Under the pieces are notes generated by a model. It worked only from the letters and a program-made list of their open reading frames with translations, did not search any database and was not told the origin of the DNA. 24,471 nt of DNA from assembly GCA_035316025.1 (NCBI GenBank), contig DATFXL010000023.1, forward strand, positions 1 through 24,471, given 5' to 3'. Shown in pieces: positions 9,152 through 16,308 of this stretch. The position numbers and the translations under genes are program-made. The DNA comes from JALZAA01 sp035316025. Its GTDB lineage: Bacteria > Actinomycetota > Acidimicrobiia > IMCC26256 > JACDBD01. Each line of letters starts with the position of its first letter. Positions within the stretch are counted from its first letter, which is position 1.

Positions 9152-10551
9152 GCCTGGGGCTCCTCTGTCTGCGCCTTGGATGACTGGTCCTCGGATGCTT
9201 CTTCGTCGAAGGCGGTCGGCTCCCCCTCCGGAACCTTCAAGTCGAGGGGGTTCCCGGCTTCGTCGACGACCTGGGCGTGATCGACGAGGAACCGGGCGGT
9301 TTTCCCTTTGGCGATGTCAGAGCGTACCGCCTCCAGGATGCCCCTGCGTTCGAGATCGCGCCGCACCTTCTTGGGTTTCTCCTCCAGGCGCTCTGCCAAT
9401 CGTGCTACCTCGTCGTCGAGCTCGTCGTCGGTCGCGGCGATGTTTTCCTGCGCCGCGACGGCACGCAATGCGAGGTCGGCACGCACCGCTCGCTCCGCGG
9501 ACTCGCGCACCTCTTGCACGAACGCCTGCTCCTCCGTTCCGGTGGCGGCAAGGTATTGCTGGATCGTCACGCCCTGGCCCTCGAGGCGGTGCGCGATGTC
9601 ATGGAGACGCTGCTCCATCTCGCGCTGCACCAACACGTCGGAGAGATCGATCGTCACCAGGTCGGCCAGCGCGTCGAGCACCTTCTCGCGCGCGGCGACC
9701 TGCGCTTGCACGGTGTTCACGAGCTCGAGCCGCTTGCGGATGTCGGCGCGCAGCTCGTCGACGGTGTCGAACTCGCTCACCTCCGACGCCCACTCGTCGC
9801 TGACCTCCGGCGACACCTTCCGCTTCGTCTCCTTGACGAGCACCTGGAAGCCGACGTCCTCGCCGGCGCGGTCACCGAAGCGCTCCGGCAGCGTGTCGTT
9901 GAACTTCAGGATGTCGCCCGGCCGCTTGCCGGCCAGCTCCTCGTCCAGCTTGGAGACGAGGAGACCCGAACCCACCTCGTACAGGTAGTCGGTCGCCGTC
10001 AGGGCGTCGATCGACTCTTCGTGCACGTAGCCCTTGATGTCGATCTGGGCGTAGTCGCCTTCGGAGAGGGGGCGGGACGAGTCCTCGAGGTCGGCGAAGC
10101 GCTCGCGCAACGCGTCGAGCTGCTGGTCGACGATCTCGTCGGTGGCGGCCGGGCTCGGCACCTCGACCCGGAGCCCGCGGTAGTCCTCCAGCTCGACGAC
10201 GGGACGGACCTCGACGACGGCGTCGAACTCGACGTCCCCGCTGTCCTCGCCCGCCGTGATGTCGATCTCGGGCGGGGCGATGGTGTCCAGGTCCTCGGAC
10301 CTCACGGCGTCGGCGTAGTAACCCGGCAGCGAGTCGCGCAGGGCCTGATCGCGGGCGATGTCGGTGCCGAGGCGGGCCTCGAGGAGACGGCGGGGCGCCT
10401 TGCCGGGCCGGAAGCCCGGGATCTTCACCTCGGCGGCGAGCTTGCGGAACGCGGCGTCGATCGCCCGCTCGAACTCCGAAGCGGGGATCGACACGTGGAG
10501 CTTGACCTTGTTGTCGGGGAGCTCCTCGACCGACGTCGACACCGTGGGCAT
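9148..10551 (-). CDS. tig: Trigger factor (ribosome-associated chaperone)
   Basis: A 467-residue protein with the three trigger-factor domains in order. The ribosome-binding N-terminal domain carries the signature IPGFRPGKAP (residues 44-53). An FKBP-like prolyl-isomerase domain spans about 160-245, and the helical C-terminal chaperone domain follows. It ends with an acidic low-complexity tail from about residue 440. It binds near ribosomal protein L23 at the tunnel exit and protects nascent chains. The ATG at 10549-10551 has no visible ribosome binding site, and a TACACT -10-like box sits ten bases upstream, so the message may be leaderless. It is the first gene of the clpP-clpX run, and its stop overlaps the clpP start by four bases. 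Confidence 0.97.
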   Translation of the reverse strand: MPTVSTSVEELPDNKVKLHVSIPASEFERAIDAAFRKLAAEVKIPGFRPGKAPRRLLEARLGTDIARDQALRDSLPGYYADAVRSEDLDTIAPPEIDITAGEDSGDVEFDAVVEVRPVVELEDYRGLRVEVPSPAATDEIVDQQLDALRERFADLEDSSRPLSEGDYAQIDIKGYVHEESIDALTATDYLYEVGSGLLVSKLDEELAGKRPGDILKFNDTLPERFGDRAGEDVGFQVLVKETKRKVSPEVSDEWASEVSEFDTVDELRADIRKRLELVNTVQAQVAAREKVLDALADLVTIDLSDVLVQREMEQRLHDIAHRLEGQGVTIQQYLAATGTEEQAFVQEVRESAERAVRADLALRAVAAQENIAATDDELDDEVARLAERLEEKPKKVRRDLERRGILEAVRSDIAKGKTARFLVDHAQVVDEAGNPLDLKVPEGEPTAFDEEASEDQSSKAQTEEPQA

Positions 10552-10561
10552 GGGGAGAGCG

Positions 10562-10567
10562 AGTGTA
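10562..10567 (-). promoter_or_regulatory. Putative -10 box for tig
   Basis: TACACT on the minus strand, a perfect TANNNT match, ten bases before the tig ATG. Transcription starting six to eight bases downstream would leave only two to four untranslated bases, which fits the lack of a ribosome binding site. No convincing -35 element is seen. Confidence 0.4.
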
Positions 10568-10616
10568 CAGCGGCCCCTCTTCGGCTCCGACGCCTCGGGG
10601 ATCGGGCCGAGCGCCC

Positions 10617-10622
10617 TACGCT
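10617..10622 (+). promoter_or_regulatory. Putative -10 box for the VOC gene
   Basis: TACGCT on the plus strand matches TANNNT and ends nine bases before the ATG of the VOC-fold gene, so that transcript could also be nearly leaderless. It is back to back with the tig promoter in the 80-base divergent gap. No clear -35 element is seen. Confidence 0.35.
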
Positions 10623-10631
10623 GCCGTTGCG

Positions 10632-11123
10632 ATGTCCGTTGATCGCGGCCTCACGCACGTGGCGCTCCCCGTCGCCGACCTCGACGCCAGCCTCGACTTC
10701 TACCGTCGCTTCGCCGACATGGACGTGGTGCACCGCCGGCGCGACGACGAGACCGGGGACGAGGTCGTGTGGGTCAGCGATCGCACCCGGCCGTTCGTCG
10801 TCGTCCTGATCGAGTATCGCCCTGCCGCCGTCGCAGGCTCCGGCTCTGCGGCAACGGTCGGCGAAGCCGCCGTCGCCGCACAACACCGACGGGCCGGCTT
10901 CCTCACCGGGTTCTCGCACCTCGGCGTCGGGTGCGAGACCCGCCGGGAGGTGGACCGGCGCTGCGACCAGGGCCGCAGCGAGGGCCGCAGCGTGTTCGGA
11001 CCGCTCGACTCGGGCCCGCCCGTCGGCTACTGGGCGTTCATCACCGACCCGGACGGCAACAACCTCGAACTGTCCCACGGCCAGGAGGTCGGCCTCACCG
11101 TCGAGCGGGCTCCTCGACGCTGA
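10632..11123 (+). CDS. VOC (glyoxalase/bleomycin-resistance fold) family protein
   Basis: A 163-residue single VOC domain. It opens with the typical strand LTHVALPVADLDASLDFYRR and ends with the family motif ITDPDGNNLELSHGQ. Candidate metal ligands at the usual places are His9, Glu61, His96 and Glu146. All four are present, so a metal-dependent lyase, isomerase or dioxygenase is possible, but the substrate cannot be told. A loop at about 66-88 is Ala/Gly-rich and looks inserted. The ATG at 10632-10634 was chosen over an upstream in-frame start because it begins at the domain edge and lies just after a -10-like box. Its last 29 bases overlap the end of the convergent histidine kinase gene. Confidence 0.85.
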   Translation: MSVDRGLTHVALPVADLDASLDFYRRFADMDVVHRRRDDETGDEVVWVSDRTRPFVVVLIEYRPAAVAGSGSAATVGEAAVAAQHRRAGFLTGFSHLGVGCETRREVDRRCDQGRSEGRSVFGPLDSGPPVGYWAFITDPDGNNLELSHGQEVGLTVERAPRR

Positions 11124-12525
11124 CGGTCGCCGCCAGCGGCAGGCGCACCCGGAACGTCGCGCCGTCGCCCCGGCTGGTGTCGACCTCGACCCGGCCGCCG
11201 TGGGCGCCGACGAGCGCGGCCACCACTGCCAGCCCCAGCCCGGTGCCGCCCCGGTCCCGGGCGCGGGACGGGTCGGCCCGGTAGAAGCGCTCGAACACGC
11301 GCGCCGCGTCCTCGGCGTCGAGCCCCGGCCCCTCGTCGGCGACCTCGACGACGGCCTCGTCGTCGTGGGCGCGCACCCGCACCGTGGTGCGTGTGCCCGG
11401 CGGCGTGTGCGTCCGGACGTTGGTGAGCAGGTTGTCGAGCACCTCGCGCAGCCGCATGCGGTCGCCCGTCACCTCGACCGGTTGGTCCGCCTCGATGTTG
11501 AGCGGCCAGTCGGCGCTGATCGTTTGGGCCGCCTCGACCGCCTCCCCCACCAGGCCGACCAGTTCCACCGGCTGGCGCTCGAGGGGCCGACCCTCGTCGA
11601 GGCGGGTGAGAAGGAGCAGGTCCTCGATGAGGGCCTGCATGCGGCCGGTCTCGACGCGCACGCCCCGGAGCACCCGGGCCAGGTCGTCCGGCCGCTGCTG
11701 CGCGCCCCGCTCGAACAGCTCGGCGTATGCACCCACGGCGCTGACCGGGGTGCGCAGCTCATGCGAGGCGTCGGCGACGAACCGCCGGAGGCGACGCTCG
11801 GCTTCCTGCTGCTTCGCGAAGGCGTCCTCGATGCGCTCCAGCATCGTGTTCAGCGCCACGCCGAGCCGGCCGACCTCGGTGCGTTCGTCGGTATCCGGGA
11901 CGCGCGAGCTCAGCTCGCCGCCCGCGATCTGCCCCGCCGTACCCTCGATGTTGCGCAAGGGCCGCAGCCCGACGCGCACCAGCCACAGGCCGAGCCCGAC
12001 AGCCCCCAGGAGCACCGCGATCGTCACGAAGATCTCGATCAGCAGTAATCGGTGCAACGTCGAGTTCACGTCGCCGAGCGGCAGCGCGACCATGAGCACC
12101 GAGCCGTCCGGCAGCCGTTCGGCTCGCACGCGGAACTGCCCATTCCCGCCGGCGGCGGAGTCGACCGTGAAGAAGGTTGAGCTTTCGTCGGCGTTCGAGC
12201 TGAGTCCCGACACTCGGTCCGGCAGGCGCGGGCGCGCCGTCGCGAACTGGCCACCCGTTGGCGCGAGCGTGAGTCCGTCGGGGGCACGCCACTCGAAATA
12301 GGCGCCGCCTGCAGCTACCGCCAGCGGCCCCGGGTCTCCGCCGCGCTCCCGCGGCCCGAGGAGCGACCGGAAGACCCGCTCATGCGTTGCGTTCAGACTC
12401 TCGTCCACACGATCGAGAAGAAACGAACGCAGCGCCGTGTACGTCGCGATATCGGCGGCCACGAGGCCGACGAGGGCGACGGCGGCGACGGCGAGAAGGA
12501 GACGGGCTCGTAACGACAGCCTCAC
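11095..12525 (-). CDS. Membrane sensor histidine kinase
   Basis: A 476-residue two-component kinase. Membrane helices at about 8-28 and 160-184 flank an extracytoplasmic sensor region of about 130 residues with no recognised fold. A HAMP linker (about 184-238) and a HisKA domain follow, with phospho-acceptor His255 in FVADASHELRTP. The HATPase domain has an N box near 364-369 (DNLLTN), G1 DEGPGLD at about 397-403 and G2 GGTGLGL at about 426-432. All catalytic motifs are intact. GTG start, 13 bases after the response-regulator stop, so the two are co-translated. The HtrA-type protease upstream suggests sensing of envelope or protein-folding stress, but that is inference. The 3' end overlaps the convergent VOC gene by 29 bases. 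Confidence 0.95.
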   Translation of the reverse strand: MRLSLRARLLLAVAAVALVGLVAADIATYTALRSFLLDRVDESLNATHERVFRSLLGPRERGGDPGPLAVAAGGAYFEWRAPDGLTLAPTGGQFATARPRLPDRVSGLSSNADESSTFFTVDSAAGGNGQFRVRAERLPDGSVLMVALPLGDVNSTLHRLLLIEIFVTIAVLLGAVGLGLWLVRVGLRPLRNIEGTAGQIAGGELSSRVPDTDERTEVGRLGVALNTMLERIEDAFAKQQEAERRLRRFVADASHELRTPVSAVGAYAELFERGAQQRPDDLARVLRGVRVETGRMQALIEDLLLLTRLDEGRPLERQPVELVGLVGEAVEAAQTISADWPLNIEADQPVEVTGDRMRLREVLDNLLTNVRTHTPPGTRTTVRVRAHDDEAVVEVADEGPGLDAEDAARVFERFYRADPSRARDRGGTGLGLAVVAALVGAHGGRVEVDTSRGDGATFRVRLPLAATVSVEEPARR

Positions 12526-12538
12526 GGCCGCGCCCGCC

Positions 12539-13243
12539 TCAGGTCTCCGGTTCCCGCAAGGCGTAGCCGACGAGCCGGATCGTCTGGATCAGGGGAGGAC
12601 CGAGCCGGTCGAGCTTCTTCCGCAGGTAGCTCACGTAGGTCTCGACGACGTTGGGGTTGCCGCCGAAGTCGTAGTGCCACACGGCGTCGAGGATCTGCGC
12701 CTTGGAGAGCACGCGCTTGGGGTTGCGCATGAAGAACCGCAGCAGGTTGAACTCGGTGGCCGTCAGCTGGAGGGGCTCGTCGCCCCGCCACACCTCGCGC
12801 GTGTCCTCGTCCATCGCGAGGTCGGCGAACCTGATGGTGCTGTCGCCAGCGGGCTCGCCCCGCGTTCGGCGCAGGATCGCGTGCACGCGCGCTACGACCT
12901 CCGCAAGCGTGAACGGCTTGGTGACGTAATCGTCCCCGCCGGCGACGAGGCCTTCGACGCGGTCCGACGGCTCGTCGCGCGCCGTCAGGAAGAGCACCGG
13001 TACGTTCACACCGTCCTGACGCAGGCGTTTGAGGAGTGTTACGCCGTCGAGGTCCGGGAGCATGATGTCGAGCACGACGAGGTCGGGTCGCACATCGCTG
13101 ACGATCTCGAGCGCGTCGCGGCCGTCATGCACCTGCGCGACTTCGAAGCCCTCGTAGCCGAGCGCGGTGGCAACGGCGTCGGTGATCGAGGGCTCGTCGT
13201 CGACCACGACGATCCGGGCCGGACCGTTCACGTCTGAAGCCAT
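12539..13243 (-). CDS. OmpR/PhoB-type response regulator
   Basis: A 234-residue regulator with an N-terminal receiver domain (about 10-122) and a C-terminal winged-helix DNA-binding domain (about 135-230). The receiver has the acidic pair Asp15/Asp16, phospho-acceptor Asp59 (VVLDIMLPD), Thr87 and Lys109 (DDYVTKPF), so it should be switchable. The effector domain ends with the usual VVETYVSYLRKKLD helix and the final hairpin TIRLVGYAL. The ATG at 13241-13243 has AAGGTG upstream. It precedes its cognate kinase by 13 bases and follows the HtrA-like gene by 64 bases. It probably controls envelope functions including its own cluster, which is inference from context. Confidence 0.96.
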   Translation of the reverse strand: MASDVNGPARIVVVDDEPSITDAVATALGYEGFEVAQVHDGRDALEIVSDVRPDLVVLDIMLPDLDGVTLLKRLRQDGVNVPVLFLTARDEPSDRVEGLVAGGDDYVTKPFTLAEVVARVHAILRRTRGEPAGDSTIRFADLAMDEDTREVWRGDEPLQLTATEFNLLRFFMRNPKRVLSKAQILDAVWHYDFGGNPNVVETYVSYLRKKLDRLGPPLIQTIRLVGYALREPET

Positions 13244-13307
13244 GGAGAAGTCACCTTCTTCCCTGACGACGGTAATCGACCATGTCCGACCCGCCGCCGC
13301 GTGACGC

Positions 13308-14225
13308 CTACTCGCCCCCGCGCAGCCGGTCGATGATCGGCTTCGCCTGCGTGATCGGGATCACGAACCCGACGTTCTGCGCGGTGCTCGGGTTGGCGAT
13401 CGCGGTGTTGATGCCGATCACACGCCCTTGGGCGTCGACGAGAGGGCCGCCGGAGTTCCCTGGGTTGATCGCGGCGTCGGTCTGGATCAGGCCCTGGAGC
13501 TGCGCGCCGTTGTCGGTCGGGATCTCGCGGTGGAGGCCCGACACGATCCCGCGCGTGGCGCTGAGGCCGCCGTCGAGGTCGAGTGCGTTCCCGATCGCGA
13601 CCACGTCGTCGCCGACCTGGACTCGATCCGAGTCGCCGAGCTCGACGGCAGGCAAGTTCGAACCGTCGATCTTCAGGACGGCGAGGTCGTGCGACGCGTC
13701 CTGACCGAGCACGCGGGCGGAGAGCTTCTTGCCGTCGGACGTCGTCACGCTGATGCTCCGGGCATCGGCGACGACGTGGTCGTTCGTGACGACGACGCCG
13801 GACGGATCGATCACGAACCCGGTTGCGGCGCCGCCGCCGCCCCCGCCGCGGCCGAGGTTCGGGCCGCCGTCGGTCGTCACGGCGACGACCGCGGGCACGT
13901 CCTTGGCGAGGATCGCGGAGATGTCGCCCTGGGCGCCGGGTTGTGCGGAGGCGCCGGCGCCCGCCGCCGTCCGGGACGCCGGCGCCGACGACCCATCCGA
14001 CTCGCGCGTCAGGACCAGCGCCCCCGAGGCGATGAGGGCGCCGGCCAACCCTCCCGCCGTCGCCGCGAGCGCCATGCGGCGGACGGGTCCCACTCGCTCA
14101 CGGGCGCGACGGGGAGGGCTGACCGGCGCTGGGGGGGAGGGGGGAATTGCGTGGCCGAACCCACCGGAGCGCGACCCGGGTGCGACGGTTGCCGTCCCAC
14201 CCGACCGGCCGACGAGCTCGTCCAC
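13308..14225 (-). CDS. HtrA/DegP-type trypsin-like serine protease without PDZ domain, membrane anchored
   Basis: About 305 residues. It has a Pro/Gly-rich cytoplasmic N-terminus (1-50), one membrane helix (about 51-73), an Ala/Ser-rich linker, and an S1C trypsin-like domain (about 100-300). The triad is His150 (VVTNDHVV), Asp180 (HDLAVLKI) and Ser258 (NPGNSGGPL). The protein stops directly after the protease domain, where HtrA/DegP members usually have one or two PDZ domains. The likely site of action is the outer face of the membrane, cutting misfolded or signalling substrates. The GTG at 14223-14225 is tentative; the frame stays open towards the tRNA-Pro region without an obvious better start. 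It lies upstream of a two-component pair, a layout reminiscent of mprAB-pepD in mycobacteria but in another order. Confidence 0.93.
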   Translation of the reverse strand: MDELVGRSGGTATVAPGSRSGGFGHAIPPSPPAPVSPPRRARERVGPVRRMALAATAGGLAGALIASGALVLTRESDGSSAPASRTAAGAGASAQPGAQGDISAILAKDVPAVVAVTTDGGPNLGRGGGGGGAATGFVIDPSGVVVTNDHVVADARSISVTTSDGKKLSARVLGQDASHDLAVLKIDGSNLPAVELGDSDRVQVGDDVVAIGNALDLDGGLSATRGIVSGLHREIPTDNGAQLQGLIQTDAAINPGNSGGPLVDAQGRVIGINTAIANPSTAQNVGFVIPITQAKPIIDRLRGGE

Positions 14226-14300
14226 CGGGGCATCATCCGCGTGGCCGTTGAACCGTCCCTGAGGCCAACCTGTGAGCCCGGTGAGAATTCGGGTTCGGCC

Positions 14301-14306
14301 TACGCT
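14301..14306 (+). promoter_or_regulatory. Putative -10 box for tRNA-Pro
   Basis: TACGCT matches TANNNT and ends nine bases before the 5' end of tRNA-Pro. No clear -35 element is seen. It lies in the divergent gap shared with the HtrA-like gene. Confidence 0.35.
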
Positions 14307-14315
14307 TGGGCGCGC

Positions 14316-14387
14316 CGGGGAGTGGCGCAGTGGTAGCGCACCTGCTTTGGGGGCAGGCGGTCGGCGGTTCGAATCCGCCCTCCCCGA
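14316..14387 (+). tRNA. tRNA-Pro(TGG)
   Basis: A full 72-nt cloverleaf. The acceptor stem CGGGGAG/CTCCCCG is perfect, the D stem is GCGC/GCGC, and the anticodon stem CCTGC/GCAGG has the loop TTTGGGG (anticodon TGG). The T stem is GGCGG/CCGCC with loop TTCGAAT. The discriminator base is A. CCA is not encoded, since the bases after the discriminator read CCG, so it must be added enzymatically. Confidence 0.97.
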
Positions 14388-14401
14388 CCGATCCCGGTGA
14401 C

Positions 14402-14407
14402 TACGGT
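14402..14407 (+). promoter_or_regulatory. Putative -10 box for tRNA-Gly
   Basis: TACGGT matches TANNNT and ends 11 bases before tRNA-Gly. The 31-base gap after tRNA-Pro is short, so the two tRNAs could instead be processed from one transcript. Confidence 0.25.
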
Positions 14408-14418
14408 GCCCGGTCCGC

Positions 14419-14492
14419 GCGGGTGTAGCTCAATGGCAGAGCTCCAGCCTTCCAAGCTGGCGACGCGAGTTCGATCCTCGTCACCCGCTCCA
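14419..14492 (+). tRNA. tRNA-Gly(TCC)
   Basis: A complete cloverleaf with acceptor GCGGGTG/CACCCGC and anticodon stem CCAGC/GCTGG. The loop CTTCCAA gives anticodon TCC. The T arm has loop TTCGATC. Discriminator T is followed by an encoded CCA at 14490-14492, unlike the preceding tRNA-Pro. It is 31 bases downstream of tRNA-Pro and convergent with the DUF2510 gene. Confidence 0.97.
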
Positions 14493-14511
14493 CGGCGCAG
14501 GGAACGCGCGC

Positions 14512-15240
14512 TCAGCGGGCCGGGTCGGTGCTCTGCGTCGACCCGTCCGCCACCTGGTCCGTCCAGCGGCCGCCGTCCCAGTAGCGCCACTGGTGCCGCC
14601 CGTACGGGTCGGCGGCCCAGCCCGGCGCCACCGGCGGCGCGGTCGGCGGCGCCGACGGCGCGACTGGCGCCGTCGCGGTCGTCCTCGCGGCCGCCGGCGG
14701 CGCCGCGGCCGGAGCGGTCCTCGGCGCCGGTCGCGCCGGCGCCGCCGGCAACAGGGTGGTGAGGGCCCGCAACGCGAGGAGCGCGGCCGCGGCCGCCACG
14801 GCGGCGCCGCCCAGCCACTGCATGATGTTGCCGATCTTCTCCGGCCACGCGAGCCCGCCGAACGCATCGTTGTCGCCGAGCGCGCCGATGGAAGCGATCA
14901 GCGCGAGGAGGACGACCACACCGGCGGCCGCGACCGAACCGAAGAGCACGATTCGCGCTGTCCCGGCGCCGCGGGCGTCCGGCGCGAACGGGACGCGCAG
15001 CGCGAGCACGAGCCCGACCACGATCACGAGGACCGCGACGTGCCAGATGCTCACCACGTTGAATCCGAGGAACGTGAGCTTGCGCCACGCGCTCGCGCCG
15101 GGCGTGAACACCGCATTGACGATGCCGCCGACGATGCTGACGCCGACCGCGCCCAACAGGATCAACGCCGTGGTCTCCAAGGGCATCCGCCAGGTCGCAA
15201 CGACCTTGGCGCCGGCTCCTTGCACTGCTTCGTCCGCCAT
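14512..15240 (-). CDS. DUF2510-containing membrane protein of unknown function
   Basis: A 242-residue protein. It has a short N-terminus and four likely membrane helices (about 22-45, 62-82, 95-118 and 140-163). A long Ala/Pro-rich linker (about 165-205) leads to a C-terminal DUF2510 motif, GWAADPYGRHQWRYWDGGRWT. DUF2510 is a short Trp-rich motif, common in actinobacterial membrane proteins, of unknown function. The C-terminal motif and linker are probably cytoplasmic. ATG at 15238-15240 with a very good GAGGAGGG ribosome binding site. It follows the M24 pair by 48 bases on the same strand and may be the last gene of that operon, but nothing in the sequence links it functionally. Confidence 0.85.
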   Translation of the reverse strand: MADEAVQGAGAKVVATWRMPLETTALILLGAVGVSIVGGIVNAVFTPGASAWRKLTFLGFNVVSIWHVAVLVIVVGLVLALRVPFAPDARGAGTARIVLFGSVAAAGVVVLLALIASIGALGDNDAFGGLAWPEKIGNIMQWLGGAAVAAAAALLALRALTTLLPAAPARPAPRTAPAAAPPAAARTTATAPVAPSAPPTAPPVAPGWAADPYGRHQWRYWDGGRWTDQVADGSTQSTDPAR

Positions 15241-15288
15241 CGACCCCTCCTCGTCCGGGCGACATCCGTGAGGGCGCGGGTGCGGAAG

Positions 15289-16308
15289 CTACTCCCCCGC
15301 CGGAGCGTATGGGAATGCCGTCAGCGGGTGCGCTGCTCCGTCGCCGACGAGCAGCGCGTCGCCTCCCAGAACCCCCGCCGACTCGAGCGCCAGCTGCAGC
15401 GTCATGCGCGGCTCGAGGCGGTCGGCGTCGTCGAGCCCTTCGTAGCCGAGCCCGACGCCCTGCAGGGACAGGCCCGGTGTCGTGCGCAGCTCCCCGACTC
15501 GGACGCCGGGCCGGCAACGGTCCCGGGCCCGCGTCCACTCGGTGCGCCACTGGGCGCATCGGAGGCGGTGCTCGGGGCGTGGGTCCACGGGCCACGTGCG
15601 GGCGAGCGATCCTTCCCATCCGTCGACGAGAACTCCGGCGTTCATCGCGACGAGGTCGCCGTCCGCGATCGTGCGGTCGGAGACGAATCGACGGATCGGG
15701 CCGTCGCCGTCCACGACGCAGAACACAGCCTCGAAGGCGGGGGTGGTCGTTCCGAGCTGAGCCATGCGCTCCTCGAAGACGCCCTTGAGATCGGATTCCC
15801 GCGCGCCTGCATGCAGCGCGCCGACGACGACCCCGAACGCATCCTCGGCGACGGAGACTGCGGTGCGAATGCACTCGATCTCGGCTGGTGTCTTCACACG
15901 GCGCGCCACCCGCATGATCTCCTCACCGTCTGCGAGCTCCGCATTCGGGAATCTCGCCGCCAAGAGCTGATCGAAGAGCGGCGTGATTCCGTCGACACCG
16001 ATGCTCGCGGCGTCCGACACACCTGGGATCGCCGCCACCGACTCGACGATGTTCACCGGGTTCCAGCTCATCGGGTACAACCGCTCGGGCGGGACCTCCG
16101 CGGGCACCCCGGCGTCGGTGACGCTCATCAGGTGCACGGCGCCCGTCGCGCGAACGACGACGCAACCGGGGGCGAACGGGCGCGTGCCCGCGAGCCAGAG
16201 ACGCGTCACGCCCGCCACAAACCGCGCGTTGCCTTCCCGGCCGAGCGCGAGTACGTCGACGTCCCGTCGCGCCATCTCGTCGAGCGTGCGTACGAGCCCT
16301 TCAGCCAC
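15289..16308 (-). CDS. Degenerate M24 (creatinase/prolidase-fold) protein lacking all metal ligands
   Basis: A 339-residue protein with a creatinase-type N-terminal domain (about 1-130) and an M24 pita-bread domain (about 130-335), homologous to the gene before it. Against that neighbour, the five expected metal ligands are gone. The first Asp is Asn (MNAG for VDTG). The second Asp is replaced (GWEGSLART for GYASDFGCT). The His is Gln (LQGVG for LAHGIG). Both Glu residues are lost (LQLALES for LVFEPVV, and no EEIV equivalent). It is therefore probably not a metallopeptidase, but a partner subunit or binding protein. The GTG at 16306-16308 was chosen; it starts at the domain edge and overlaps the upstream stop by eight bases. 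The longer open frame upstream is a shadow. Confidence 0.85.
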   Translation of the reverse strand: MAEGLVRTLDEMARRDVDVLALGREGNARFVAGVTRLWLAGTRPFAPGCVVVRATGAVHLMSVTDAGVPAEVPPERLYPMSWNPVNIVESVAAIPGVSDAASIGVDGITPLFDQLLAARFPNAELADGEEIMRVARRVKTPAEIECIRTAVSVAEDAFGVVVGALHAGARESDLKGVFEERMAQLGTTTPAFEAVFCVVDGDGPIRRFVSDRTIADGDLVAMNAGVLVDGWEGSLARTWPVDPRPEHRLRCAQWRTEWTRARDRCRPGVRVGELRTTPGLSLQGVGLGYEGLDDADRLEPRMTLQLALESAGVLGGDALLVGDGAAHPLTAFPYAPAGE

